Below are positions 1 through 8,937 of a DNA stretch of 64,000 bases, piece after piece. The translations under genes were made by a program, and so were the position numbers. The notes beneath the pieces were generated by a model. That model was not told the DNA's origin. It did not search any database and was given only the letters and a program-made list of their open reading frames with translations. Where the stretch lies: the NCBI GenBank assembly GCA_018266215.1, contig JAFEAV010000010.1, positions 57,809 to 121,808 of the forward strand. Reading direction: 5' to 3'. Source of the stretch: Cyanobacteria bacterium SZAS LIN-3 (GTDB lineage Bacteria > Cyanobacteriota > Vampirovibrionia > Obscuribacterales > Obscuribacteraceae). Position 1 is the stretch's first letter; every line of letters starts with the position of its first letter.

Positions 1-1
1 G

Positions 2-730
2 CAGCCCCTGATGTTTTGCCCCCGGGGTGATACCGTCACCCTCAACTGGCAAACGGATCTCAGCCTCATAGACCCGGCAATAAGCTGGTGCACAGCGCCC
101 TTTGCCGCCGGAGACTGCGGCGAACTGACTTTACTTTTCCCCCTGGCCGACCGGCTCAGTTGGAAGTATGCTGGGCAGGTGAATAAACTCTTCCTGACCA
201 ATATGCCCCCGGGCTTTGCCGTATCTTCGGTGCGACTGCTGGATGAATCGGCCTACACGCCGACTCTGGGCGCCGCAACCAGGACAACCGCGACGGTAGA
301 CCCGGCCAATTGCGACACCATATCTGATGGCTACTTCGGCGTCAACAATTTACAGACAACGGAAGTTTCCTGGGATGCCGGCCGGATCAAGGGGGCCGTC
401 AGCACAGTCTTGCAGATCTCCAGTCGTGATTTTGTTTATTCAAACTACGCCGACGGCTACCGGGAGTCGACTACTGTCCTGGAAAAAGGGCATACCAGCA
501 AAACGCTCAAAGACAGGCCCCTGAGCGGATCCTTAACCCTCAATAGAGAGAGTTTTGCCGCCCCGGGCAAGTACCAGGTACGGGTCGCGGCCTGCGATGC
601 AAACGGCCAGATCCTTGGCTTTTGCTCGGATCCAATTGATTGCATAGTGAGCGACAGGCCCTTTGGCGGTGCTTACGAAAAATCAATTTTCAATCTGCGC
701 GCCCTCAAAGAAACGGGTAAGAATCAATGA
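2..730 (+). CDS. C-terminal part of a membrane protein paralogous to the next gene (5' end outside window)
   Basis: The frame is open from base 2, so this is the 3' end of a longer gene. The visible part matches the last ~230 residues of the following gene nearly end to end. Shared landmarks are FLCP/FCP at the start, DRLSWK, VSWDA/VNWDA, YxxGYRE/FRE, KYQxRVAACD and an ending SDRPF..FNLRA. It has no membrane helix and looks like a soluble beta-rich domain, probably the extracytoplasmic tail of a polytopic protein like its neighbour. Its TGA overlaps the next ATG (ATGA), so the two are translationally coupled. I know of no family name for this tail domain. An ATG at base 11 exists, but an internal start is unlikely given the homology. 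Confidence 0.8.
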   Translation, partial: QPLMFCPRGDTVTLNWQTDLSLIDPAISWCTAPFAAGDCGELTLLFPLADRLSWKYAGQVNKLFLTNMPPGFAVSSVRLLDESAYTPTLGAATRTTATVDPANCDTISDGYFGVNNLQTTEVSWDAGRIKGAVSTVLQISSRDFVYSNYADGYRESTTVLEKGHTSKTLKDRPLSGSLTLNRESFAAPGKYQVRVAACDANGQILGFCSDPIDCIVSDRPFGGAYEKSIFNLRALKETGKNQ

Positions 731-3204
731 CGGCGCGCGGTCGCGATCACCTGACTCTGGCAGTTTCAGTCACTATCGTGATTGTTCTCACTATTGCCGC
801 CTGGAGCCCGGCCCTCTCCTGCTTCTACTTCAGCGAAGACCTGATCCACTGCTATATGGCAGCCCAGGCTCTGGGAGCGCACCGAGAAGTGCTGCTGCAA
901 TATCTCAGCGCCCCCTTCTTTCAATGTTCGAACATGGGTCTTTTTTACCGACCGGTTATAGAACTTTCCTTCGTCACCGACACGCTTCTCTACGGCCGCA
1001 ACCTGGCGGGCTTTCACCTGACCAACATTTTGAGCCATACAGCGGCCGCCTTGCTCTGCCTGCTCCTCACCCGCAAACTCGTCCTTTTGCACGCCAGCGA
1101 TGCGGCAAACGGCGCCCGGACAAAACAAAATGCCACAGCTGCCGGCCTTGTAGCCGGCCTCCTGTTTGGCCTCAATCCTCTGCAGGGCGAAACCATCTAC
1201 TGGATCATTTGCCGCTGCGACTGCTTCTGCACCATGTTTTCCCTGGCCAGCCTCTATCTGGCGGTACTGGCGCGGGACTACAGCGACTGGCGCACGGATA
1301 AAACCAGGGCCTGGTCCGCGGTACTGAGTATGGTGGCATTTACCCTGGCACTCCTGGCCAAGGAACAGGCTTTTATGGTGCCGTTTCTACTGTTTCTGTA
1401 CTATGTCATGTTTCCCCAGACAAAAGACCGGCCGCTGCGCCGGATCACGCCCTACGTCCTCTTGCTCTTGCTGATGCTGGCTCTGCGCCTGGTGCTGCTC
1501 GGTAATATCGGCGGCTATCACGGCACTATTGGTTACATGCTCAACGGCACACCACTGCTGAGATTTCTCAGTCCCGTGGCCTGGAACAAACTCTTTTATC
1601 CGCTCGATCGAAACGCCTTTTTATCCATGCCCTGGTTTCCGCTGGTCTACAGCTTCCTTTACCTGCTCATGGGCGCGGGGTCATTTTTTGCCTGGCGCGA
1701 CAACAGCTTCAGCGCCGCCAAATTTAAATTGATAGGCTATTTCACAGCCTGCGCCGCCATCGTACTGCTGCCCGTTGTGCAATCCTTCGTCATTCTCGAA
1801 TCTCTCTACGGCGCGCGTTACGCTTATATGTTTCAGGCCTTCATCGCCATGGCGCTGGCGGTGCTGCTGCTGGGGCTTAGGCCAAAAGCCCTGCGCAATC
1901 TGATCGTGCCCGTCTATTTGCTTGTCCTGCTCTACACCAATATTGCCGACAACCATGTCTGGACAGCCCGCAGCCAGACTCTGCGCTCGCTGCAGACGGC
2001 CATAAACAACTGGGCCCTCAGCGCGCCACCGCAGCAAAAGATTTGTCTGCTCAATATGCCCCTGGACGAAAAAGAATATTCCAGTCTTTACGACCTGGAG
2101 CAAATGCGCACACTGCTGCGGCCCCCGGCCAATGACCGCGATATCAGCGAGCGAGTGGTTTCCACTTCTTACTTCCGTATGATCGCCGATTGCAACGACG
2201 AAGCCAGACTGAAAGCCTCTGCCGCCGCGGGCAATGTCGATTTTGTCATCTCCAGTCTGGCTCTGGGTCAACCTTTCAAACTGACAAGCAGCGCTGAAAT
2301 GCAAAAGCGCTTTACCCCCATCAACCAGAGCGTATCCTTTTGCACCATCCCCCAGGTAAGCTCCAATCAATCAAACGCAAGTGTACAGGCCGTAGAAGTA
2401 TCGCTAAAAGAGACGACTGTGCCGCAGCGGACAGATTACATCGAGGTCCTGGTGGCACCCACGCAAGCCGCCGCCGAGAGCAAGAGCAGCGCCGCCAGGG
2501 CCACAGGCAGAGCTCAGCCTGTCTTCCTTTGCCCCAGCGAGAATCGCTTCTTTGCCCTGTGGATAAGCGATCTGACGGTTATCTATCCCGACATCAACTG
2601 GAGCACCGCCGCCTTCGACAAATCCAGACGTCGTTATCTTTTCCCCGTAGGCGACCGCCTGAGCTGGAAATGCGCCGATCGCATCGAGCATCTGATACTG
2701 GGTAATTTACCCGCCGACTGGAAGGTGCAGAGCGTCAGTCTGCACGATCAATCAGACCTGGTGCCGCTTCTCAGCGGCAGCTCGGAGGGCGCGCCGCTGG
2801 CGAGCGACGATCCGCAAGCCGATGGCATGATAGCAATAAATGAGAGCCAGAGCGCCTCGGTCAACTGGGACGCCACAAAAGTAGCCGGCGCCGATAGAGT
2901 AATGCTGGAAATTTCTCTGCCCGACTTCCTCTATGCCCCTTATGCCGGCGGCTTCCGTGAGTTTGAACTGGGCAAACACAATCTGAAAACAATCGAAGGA
3001 CAAACGCTCAAAGGCTCCCTTCATCTCAAGCGCAAAGACTTTCCTCAGCCGGCAAAATATCAAATGCGCGTGGCGGCCTGCGACAGCCGCGGCCGGGTTG
3101 TCGGTTATTGTTCCGACCCGGTCGAATTTGTCGTCACCGATCGGCCCTTCGCTGACCCCTTCGCCAGAGCACTGTTCAACCTGCGGGCCCAGCGCCAAAA
3201 ATAG
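727..3204 (+). CDS. Polytopic membrane protein, TMTC/PMT-like glycosyltransferase family, with C-terminal beta domain
   Basis: 825 residues. The first ~400 carry about ten hydrophobic segments and the pattern of the DUF1736/TMTC and PMT-like (GT-C fold) membrane proteins. This comprises an acidic ED near residue 37 after the first helix, FYRP near residue 73, an FHLTNILSHT segment, a GLLFGLNPLQGETIYWI segment, and AKEQAF near residue 211. GT-C enzymes transfer sugars from polyprenyl-phosphate donors on the outer face of the membrane; that activity is inferred, not shown. Residues ~590-825 form the soluble domain shared with the preceding gene. Translation is coupled to that gene by ATGA overlap. 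No sugar or acceptor can be assigned. The usual DD after helix 1 is ED here. Confidence 0.7.
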   Translation: MTARGRDHLTLAVSVTIVIVLTIAAWSPALSCFYFSEDLIHCYMAAQALGAHREVLLQYLSAPFFQCSNMGLFYRPVIELSFVTDTLLYGRNLAGFHLTNILSHTAAALLCLLLTRKLVLLHASDAANGARTKQNATAAGLVAGLLFGLNPLQGETIYWIICRCDCFCTMFSLASLYLAVLARDYSDWRTDKTRAWSAVLSMVAFTLALLAKEQAFMVPFLLFLYYVMFPQTKDRPLRRITPYVLLLLLMLALRLVLLGNIGGYHGTIGYMLNGTPLLRFLSPVAWNKLFYPLDRNAFLSMPWFPLVYSFLYLLMGAGSFFAWRDNSFSAAKFKLIGYFTACAAIVLLPVVQSFVILESLYGARYAYMFQAFIAMALAVLLLGLRPKALRNLIVPVYLLVLLYTNIADNHVWTARSQTLRSLQTAINNWALSAPPQQKICLLNMPLDEKEYSSLYDLEQMRTLLRPPANDRDISERVVSTSYFRMIADCNDEARLKASAAAGNVDFVISSLALGQPFKLTSSAEMQKRFTPINQSVSFCTIPQVSSNQSNASVQAVEVSLKETTVPQRTDYIEVLVAPTQAAAESKSSAARATGRAQPVFLCPSENRFFALWISDLTVIYPDINWSTAAFDKSRRRYLFPVGDRLSWKCADRIEHLILGNLPADWKVQSVSLHDQSDLVPLLSGSSEGAPLASDDPQADGMIAINESQSASVNWDATKVAGADRVMLEISLPDFLYAPYAGGFREFELGKHNLKTIEGQTLKGSLHLKRKDFPQPAKYQMRVAACDSRGRVVGYCSDPVEFVVTDRPFADPFARALFNLRAQRQK

Positions 3205-3572
3205 CCACACATCTTTGCAACCACCACGCGCCGCTTCGCTAAGGCCCCTGCGCGAGCTAGCGCGTCGGTAAGCAAAGCCTCCTGACATTTAGTTTTCTCT
3301 CAGAAGCCCCCGGAATGAGCCTTTTGGCAACTTGTCATGAGATCTTCTCCCATAGGCATGCCAAGCTCTGTTTTCATAGAGTGTATATATCCTCTCCCCC
3401 TCAATCTTCCGGACACTATCGATCTCCAGCAGATTTATTGCAACCAATTTTCCAGCTTCCCCGGCAGATTCCCTGCCAGGTGCATGTCTTTTTTCTGGAA
3501 GGCGATTGGTTGATCGACATCTCCGATAGACAGGGAGAAGCGTGCTCTCCTTGAGCACAGAATTGAGAACAT
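3205..3572. other. Intergenic region without a convincing gene
   Basis: A short open frame at 3315-3554 (+) has no ribosome site and no coding-like composition, so I left it out. A GC-rich inverted stretch around 3248-3265 (CGCG..CGCG around AGCTAG) could form a small hairpin after the upstream gene, but no T-run follows. I see no clear -35/-10 pair for the downstream gene. Confidence 0.4.
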
Positions 3573-4544
3573 ATGAGCAACAATGAAATCTACGAGGCAG
3601 CACTCAAGCCGCCCAAGTCCTTGCTTCACAGGGTGTTGTACTCAGCCTGGCTGGTCGCCGGACTCTTTTGTCTGATGGCCATCGCCTGGGCCGAGCCCTG
3701 GAGCACCTCACTCTTCAACCTCCTGCAGGCCAGAGGCATCCCCCACAACTTCATCACTTTCGTGGGCATGCCGCTGGTAATGACTCTTCGCGCCATCCTC
3801 CTGGTCGAATCCTTCGGCTATCTCTACCACCGTTTCTTTCAGCATGTCGGCTTCTTCACGCGCCGGGCACTGGTCTTCCGCAAGAATCAGCGCTACCACT
3901 GGATGCACCACATGTGGATCTATCCCATCGGGCGCTTCTACAAGCGCGCGGTTGCTTACGTGACAGCGGAAAAGGGCTTCAGCTGGAGCTGGTTGCTACC
4001 CGCACTGCTGGCGTCGGGCCTGTTTGCTCTGAGCAACGGCTTCAACGCAAGCAGCGCAGTTTTCATCCTCGCTCTCGGGCTCTACGCAAAGTACGTCATT
4101 GACCTGACGCACAGCCGCTTTCACATGAACAACCACCCCTGGGCCGATAGCAGATACTTCCACTGGCTGGAGGACATCCACATCCTGCACCACTGGGACC
4201 AGCGCACCAACTTCACCATCGTCCATCCCCTGATGGACATGCTCTTCGGCACCTATCTCTCGCCCAGGAAGCACCGAAAGGAGCTGGCCATCGCCCTCGG
4301 CGACAACGACCTCACCGCCTCCGACCTGATCAACTGGCGCTATGTGCTGCTGGAGGCGACACCGGCCGAGCGTGCCGCTTTCGTCACCAACTCCTACAAG
4401 CACAGCCGCAGCATCCGCAAGGTCGGGCAATTGCTCACACTCCTCAAGGAGCGCACGCTGAGCCACCCTGCCGATGATCAGGCCCGCGACCTCTATAATA
4501 AGGCGGTCGCCCTGCTCGAGGAGCTGGGACAGATGCCCAGGTAA
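3573..4544 (+). CDS. Fatty acid hydroxylase / sterol desaturase superfamily membrane protein
   Basis: 323 residues with four hydrophobic segments (about 22-40, 60-85, 135-155, 160-180). It carries the histidine boxes of the di-iron hydroxylase superfamily: HRFFQH at 86-91, HWMHH at 109-113, then HSRFHMNNH and HILHH towards residue 205. These histidines bind the di-iron centre that hydroxylates or desaturates lipids such as sterols, carotenoids or fatty acyl chains. The substrate is not readable. The last ~80 residues are hydrophilic and helical. It is followed after 31 bp by an FAD oxidoreductase on the same strand, so the two may share a transcript. The start has only a weak ribosome site (GAGAAC). 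Confidence 0.8.
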   Translation: MSNNEIYEAALKPPKSLLHRVLYSAWLVAGLFCLMAIAWAEPWSTSLFNLLQARGIPHNFITFVGMPLVMTLRAILLVESFGYLYHRFFQHVGFFTRRALVFRKNQRYHWMHHMWIYPIGRFYKRAVAYVTAEKGFSWSWLLPALLASGLFALSNGFNASSAVFILALGLYAKYVIDLTHSRFHMNNHPWADSRYFHWLEDIHILHHWDQRTNFTIVHPLMDMLFGTYLSPRKHRKELAIALGDNDLTASDLINWRYVLLEATPAERAAFVTNSYKHSRSIRKVGQLLTLLKERTLSHPADDQARDLYNKAVALLEELGQMPR

Positions 4545-4575
4545 AACCTGAGCGGAAAGAAGCAGCAGGAAGGTT

Positions 4576-5931
4576 ATGGACAGCACGTCTATACCAGCAG
4601 TTTTAGCAAGCACTTCGTCGGCACCGCTCTGGCAAACCGAGCGCAGCACGCCGCCGCGCAGGGCAAGCTCGGACATGACCTGCGATACGGTCGTGGTCGG
4701 AGCCGGTATCACCGGTCTGGCCATCGCCGAAAATCTCAGTCGCAGCCGTTCGGTTGTGGTGCTGGATGCAGGTCAGATAGGCTCGGGCAGCAGCGGTTGG
4801 AATGCCGGCATTTTGTCGGTGGATACCACAGTCGACCTGCGCGCAGTCGAAGATCAGTTTGGGGAGGAGCAGGCCGACTGGCTTGCCACCTCGCTAAGCG
4901 ACGTACTCAATAGCACCCGGCAGGAGTTTGCCAACGACAGACTCTGGCAAAACGGGCGCACACTGTACGTGGCGACGAGGAAGAGTCATCTGGCCTACCT
5001 GCTAGAAGAGCTGGAATCCAGGCAGAAATACAAGATGCCGGCTTCCATGCTGAGCGAGCAGGAAATCATCCGGACGAAGCTGCAGGGATTTGCCGGGGCT
5101 CTTGCTCTGGGAAATGAACACGCGGTCCATCCGGTGGCCCTCCTGCAGCATCTATGCCGGAGCATAGAAAGCCGCTCCGGCCTCGTTTTTGAGAATACGC
5201 CAGTGCACAACTGGACGCACCAGGGAGATCATTTCACGGTAAGCTGCGGTGCCGGTTTCTCGCTCAAAGCCAAAAATCTGGTGCTGGCCACCGGGCTGAA
5301 AGGCTCTGAAACAAGCCAGTCGGCAAACATCAACCGCGGCCTGATACCGGTGGTGGGGAATGTTTTCGTCACACAAGCCGGGGAGGACTTTGCAGCCATG
5401 GCGCGCGAAAGCGGGACCTTAGCCATGTGGGACAGCTTGCAGCTGTACCATTACGTGCGCTATCTACCGGACGGACGCCTGCTTGTAGGCGGGGAAGAAA
5501 CACCGGGAGCGATAGCGGGGAAGGTGCTTGACGCATCCAATCCGCAGATTGAGAAGCTTTACCAGTGGGCGCAGAAACATCACAGCATCAAGCTGCCCCC
5601 AATAGAATTTTGCTGGAGAGCCAGTCTGGTCATACCAGCTGACGGCCTCCCACTGGTAAACCTTCAACGCCTGGGCAAAAGCACCCTGGTCAGCGCCGTC
5701 ACCGACGGTCTGCCCTTTGGACTGCTGCTTGGTCGCCTCATTGCCCAGTCGCTGCAGACGCCGGAAAGCCCGCCTGTCCAACTGACCGGTATGCTCAGCG
5801 GCAGCCGTCGCCGGACAGCCGCCACCAGGCTTCTGCAGATGCTGCCCGGCGCAAGCAATTCATCGCCTGCGCGTGCGCTGGCTCTGCGAGCGGCCTTCAC
5901 AGCTTTGCGACTGCGCGACCTGGTCTTTTAG
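4576..5931 (+). CDS. FAD-dependent amino acid/amine oxidase-like protein (DAO family)
   Basis: 451 residues. After ~33 variable residues comes a dinucleotide-binding motif VVVGAGITGLA, followed by the flavin signature GSGSSGWNAG, as in D-amino-acid oxidase, glycine oxidase and gamma-glutamylputrescine oxidase enzymes. The C-terminal half has the expected substrate-domain features (GRLLVGGEE) and the second FAD contact (VSAVTDGLPFGLLLG). It is a cytosolic flavoenzyme oxidising an amine or amino acid; the substrate is unknown. AGGAAGG sits 6 bp before the ATG. It lies between the hydroxylase and cyanophycinase genes, 65 bp before the latter. A link to amino acid turnover (for example Arg or Asp from cyanophycin) is possible but only inferred. 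Confidence 0.8.
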   Translation: MDSTSIPAVLASTSSAPLWQTERSTPPRRASSDMTCDTVVVGAGITGLAIAENLSRSRSVVVLDAGQIGSGSSGWNAGILSVDTTVDLRAVEDQFGEEQADWLATSLSDVLNSTRQEFANDRLWQNGRTLYVATRKSHLAYLLEELESRQKYKMPASMLSEQEIIRTKLQGFAGALALGNEHAVHPVALLQHLCRSIESRSGLVFENTPVHNWTHQGDHFTVSCGAGFSLKAKNLVLATGLKGSETSQSANINRGLIPVVGNVFVTQAGEDFAAMARESGTLAMWDSLQLYHYVRYLPDGRLLVGGEETPGAIAGKVLDASNPQIEKLYQWAQKHHSIKLPPIEFCWRASLVIPADGLPLVNLQRLGKSTLVSAVTDGLPFGLLLGRLIAQSLQTPESPPVQLTGMLSGSRRRTAATRLLQMLPGASNSSPARALALRAAFTALRLRDLVF

Positions 5932-5996
5932 CCCGGCAATCGTTTGCAATCAGTTTTCCTTTTCCCTTGAAGTGAACCTCATCAAGGAGACTCTCG

Positions 5997-6743
5997 ATGA
6001 TCAATTCCAAACCAAAGCGGCTCTTCATTGTCGGAGGCGCCGCCGACAGCTGTTATGTCGAATTTCTCAAACTGGCCGGAGGCAAGGATGCGCACATTGT
6101 CGTGCTCAGCCACGCCAGCTCCGAGCCGCGTAAGGCCGGCGAAGCGGTCAAAGCCAGTCTGCAGGCCCTGGGTGCCAGCAATGTCGAAGTGCTGACTCCG
6201 CGCAGCACAGCAAGGAAGGGGATCGCAGCCGATGTCCAGGGCATCTTCATGGCCGGCGGAGACCAGGCACGCCTGGTCAAACTGCTCGACAAGCACGGCC
6301 TGAGCGAGCAGATTCGTGATGCCTGGAGGCGCGGTGTGCTGGTCGGCGGCAGCAGTGCCGGAGCGGCAGCCTGCGCGCCGGTCATGATCGAAGGCGGCAT
6401 GCGCGACTGCGTGCTGCGCCGTGATGCGCTGCTGCTGGGTAAAGGGCTGAGCCTTCTGCCCAACAGCGTCATCGACACCCACTTCGGTCAGAGGAATCGC
6501 CACAACCGGCTTCGAGCCGCTGTAGCGACCCTGAACGGCACGGTAGGCATCGGCCTCGACGAGGATACCGCTCTGCTGATCGAGGGCGGTAAAGCCAGAG
6601 TCGTCGGAGCCGGCAGCGTTTACATCTACCGGCGAGACCGCAAGCTCCAGTCCACGGATTGGGAAAGCATCGCCGCCGCCTGCCTGGTCCATCATTTCGA
6701 GGCCACGCATTCATTCTCATTCGGCTCGGAGCTGGCCGACTGA
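5997..6743 (+). CDS. cphB: Cyanophycinase (peptidase family S51)
   Basis: 248 residues, close to the ~270 usual for the family. Landmarks are IVGGAADS at the start, GGDQARL at 87-93, the nucleophile motif GGSSAG (Ser120), and DTHFGQRNRHNRL at 160-172, which lines the substrate pocket. Cyanophycinase is an exo-acting serine peptidase that cuts the storage polymer multi-L-arginyl-poly-L-aspartate into beta-Asp-Arg dipeptides in the cytosol. AAGGAG lies 8 bp before the ATG. No cyanophycin synthetase or isoaspartyl dipeptidase is in the window, so the polymer could be the cell's own or scavenged. A strong terminator follows. Dipeptidase E is the main alternative, but the DTHFGQR block favours cyanophycinase. 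Confidence 0.88.
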   Translation: MINSKPKRLFIVGGAADSCYVEFLKLAGGKDAHIVVLSHASSEPRKAGEAVKASLQALGASNVEVLTPRSTARKGIAADVQGIFMAGGDQARLVKLLDKHGLSEQIRDAWRRGVLVGGSSAGAAACAPVMIEGGMRDCVLRRDALLLGKGLSLLPNSVIDTHFGQRNRHNRLRAAVATLNGTVGIGLDEDTALLIEGGKARVVGAGSVYIYRRDRKLQSTDWESIAAACLVHHFEATHSFSFGSELAD

Positions 6744-6761
6744 GAAAGTCATAAAAAGCCC

Positions 6762-6822
6762 GGGAGCAGGGACTGGCCCATGCAGGTAAAACTGCATGGT
6801 GCCAGCTCCCACTCCGTTTTTT
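6762..6822 (+). terminator. Rho-independent terminator after cyanophycinase
   Basis: GGGAGC (6762-6767) pairs with GCTCCC (6805-6810). Inside, CCATGCAG (6778-6785) pairs with CTGCATGG (6792-6799). TTTTTT follows at 6817-6822 after six bases. It probably ends the hydroxylase-oxidase-cyanophycinase transcript. Confidence 0.75.
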
Positions 6823-6942
6823 GGCCATGTTCTTTGGGATTTTTATACTGTACAGAGTAGTAATAAATTTAGTTTTTCAATGTTGTCCAGTTGTTATCTT
6901 GGCCGCATATAAACAATAGGGACCCCCCCCGAGGACTATCTT

Positions 6943-7968
6943 GTGGCACACCTGAACGGTGAAAATACAATCCATCATCAACTGGACAGGGCGGTGGAAC
7001 AAACTGCCGCCACCGGCGACAGCCATCTTGGAGCCCGTATACTGGCCAATCCCGGCGACGCCAGGGCCGATTACCGTCTGGCTCAGGCCAGCGGCAGGAG
7101 CCTGGAACATGTCGGCACGCTGCCAAAACTGGACCTGACAGGAGATCGCTCCCTGGTCGATCGCATGGCTTCAGACGAAGACAAAAAAATGTTTGCCGAT
7201 CTCGATGCCGTAGCCCGGCGCGCCGGCGGACCGAGACTGACTGATAGCCAGAAAGCGCAGATCGAAATGATGAGCCCGGGCGAAAAACAAATGTACCGTT
7301 TCGCCATTGATGAATTGCAGAAGCTGGCCGACAATAAAATTTCACCGGCTGATTTTATGGCCGACAATCTGCGCAAAGCCGCCAGCCTGGCGGAAGAAAA
7401 CGGACGCGCTCCGGGCAGCTGGAATATTTTCAAGCCAACGGCGCAAGAACTTTACGTCCAATATATCAGTCAAACATTTTGCGACCATTCGCTTGGTCTG
7501 GCCAAAGACGTTGCCCGCGGGCTGGCCGGCTCGCCGGTAAATAACGCCGGCATTGCCATTGAAGAAAACTATGCCGCCTTGATCAAAAATAGAGCCGACC
7601 AGGGTTTTAATCCCAATGTAGCAGACACTGATAAGTCGAATTCCATTACCCATCATTACCGTGAAGTGCTCATGGTAGCCTTCAACAGCGGCATTTTAGC
7701 CGCCGACAAAGCCACACTCTACCTGGACAAACCGGACGTCAATCCAGGGGATGTGCGCAACGGGTATTTCGCCGCCATGATAGGTTCCGGCCTCTATCAC
7801 CAGAAGCTGACGCCGACCGAAGCGGCCAACCTGACCATCTGGGCCTACACACAACACGGAGGCACACAGCCTCCCTGGGGCACCACCAACGAAAAGAGCA
7901 ACTTCGTACAAACCAGTGATTACTATCTAAATCCCTGGCTCAGAGCCTATCGCGGCCGCACCAACTGA
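6943..7968 (+). CDS. Conserved-looking hypothetical protein, 341 aa
   Basis: I do not recognise this protein. It starts at GTG with GAGG 8 bp upstream, following a run of eight C. It has no signal peptide or membrane segment. The first ~100 residues are charged and helical; a stretch near 110-150 reads as regular helices (SPGEKQMYRFAIDEL). The C-terminal third holds aromatic and polar segments (LTIWAYTQHGG, SDYYLNPWLRAY). The total composition is that of a soluble cytosolic or non-classically exported protein. It stands alone: a terminator precedes it, and the next gene is convergent 20 bp away. Coding is supported by length, GC3 bias like its neighbours and the good start site. Function is unknown. 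Confidence 0.65.
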   Translation: MAHLNGENTIHHQLDRAVEQTAATGDSHLGARILANPGDARADYRLAQASGRSLEHVGTLPKLDLTGDRSLVDRMASDEDKKMFADLDAVARRAGGPRLTDSQKAQIEMMSPGEKQMYRFAIDELQKLADNKISPADFMADNLRKAASLAEENGRAPGSWNIFKPTAQELYVQYISQTFCDHSLGLAKDVARGLAGSPVNNAGIAIEENYAALIKNRADQGFNPNVADTDKSNSITHHYREVLMVAFNSGILAADKATLYLDKPDVNPGDVRNGYFAAMIGSGLYHQKLTPTEAANLTIWAYTQHGGTQPPWGTTNEKSNFVQTSDYYLNPWLRAYRGRTN

Positions 7969-7987
7969 AGCAGCATAGATGAAGCAC

Positions 7988-8848
7988 CTAACCGTTGGGC
8001 AGCGGATCACCATCGCGCAGGGGCACCAGATAGCCTTTGCCGCCACAGGTAGGACAGGGTCCGACATCGAAGGGCTCACCGTGCTGAAACTGAATCAGAT
8101 CGCCCATATGTCCTTCACTGAAGCCCTTCCAGGCACCATTGCCCATACTGAACTTATAGATTTTGCCAGAACCGAATTTGGGATCGACAGCCCAATGGGG
8201 ATCATTGGGCTTGAGACAATTGGCCGGACAAATACCACTCATCAAAGTGCTCAGAGCGGAGGAAGTGGTTTCGGCCTTCATGCGCATGCGAGGATCGTGC
8301 TTGGCGTTGGAGCTGACCCAGTGAAACTGTTTGAGGGCAGCCGTATATTTGCGCTGGTAATAGAGACAATAAGCCAGGTTCATGTGTGTGGCCTCATCAG
8401 CCACACCGGTATTGATAAACTTCTCAAACATCTTTTGCGCTTCGGCATATTTGTGGGCATTAAAAAGCTTCATAGCAGCGGGCATTTCCGCCGGATGTTT
8501 TTCTTCCGGCAGAGGAGCCGGCGCCACCACCACCGGTGCCGCGGCGGGAGCCGCGGGGGGCGGTCCCTCCGAGCCGGGCGAAGGCGCCGGTGGAGCGGCA
8601 TAGTCCTTACCGTTGACGGTCGCGGCATTACCCAGGGAAGCACCGGTGACGGCTGATATACCGGCCGTGGGTAAACCCGGCCCCTTGATCACCTCAGCAT
8701 TGGGATCCTGTCCTGTGCGGATCGGGGCCTTGGGGGGATTTTTAAAATCGACCACCTGGCTCAGCCCCTGCAAGCAGCAAGCGGGGGAAAGGACCAGAGC
8801 CGACAAAGCATACAGAGATCGCCGAAGATAAATTGCGCGCTTGCTCAT
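7988..8848 (-). CDS. Exported TPR-like protein with C-terminal CPTCGG motif
   Basis: 286 residues. An N-terminal signal peptide (basic RRSLYALSALVLSPACC; the CC could also be a lipobox-like site) leads into a Pro/Ala-rich linker at ~75-110. A TPR-like helical unit follows at ~120-180 (AMKLFNAHKYAEAQKMFEKF, then AYCLYYQRKYTAALKQF). The last third contains a CPTCGGKGY motif, a single knuckle like those of DnaJ zinc ribbons, and an earlier C-x3-C (CPANC). One knuckle cannot make the usual two-site DnaJ zinc domain, so it may pair with CPANC. It is likely an envelope-located scaffold protein. A promoter with TATAAT lies just upstream. Confidence 0.75.
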   Translation of the reverse strand: MSKRAIYLRRSLYALSALVLSPACCLQGLSQVVDFKNPPKAPIRTGQDPNAEVIKGPGLPTAGISAVTGASLGNAATVNGKDYAAPPAPSPGSEGPPPAAPAAAPVVVAPAPLPEEKHPAEMPAAMKLFNAHKYAEAQKMFEKFINTGVADEATHMNLAYCLYYQRKYTAALKQFHWVSSNAKHDPRMRMKAETTSSALSTLMSGICPANCLKPNDPHWAVDPKFGSGKIYKFSMGNGAWKGFSEGHMGDLIQFQHGEPFDVGPCPTCGGKGYLVPLRDGDPLPNG

Positions 8849-8863
8849 CCTTACAAATCCCGG

Positions 8864-8891
8864 ATTATAAGTACTCGTGTCTGATCGACAA
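8864..8891 (-). promoter_or_regulatory. Sigma70-type promoter for the exported TPR/CPTCGG gene
   Basis: Reading the minus strand, TTGTCG (8891-8886), a 16-bp spacer and TATAAT (8869-8864) lie 15 bp before the ATG at 8848. Both boxes are close to consensus. Confidence 0.6.
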
Positions 8892-8937
8892 TTATAATCC
8901 CAGTGATAGTTACTTTTTGCAGCGGCGGCCGATAAGT

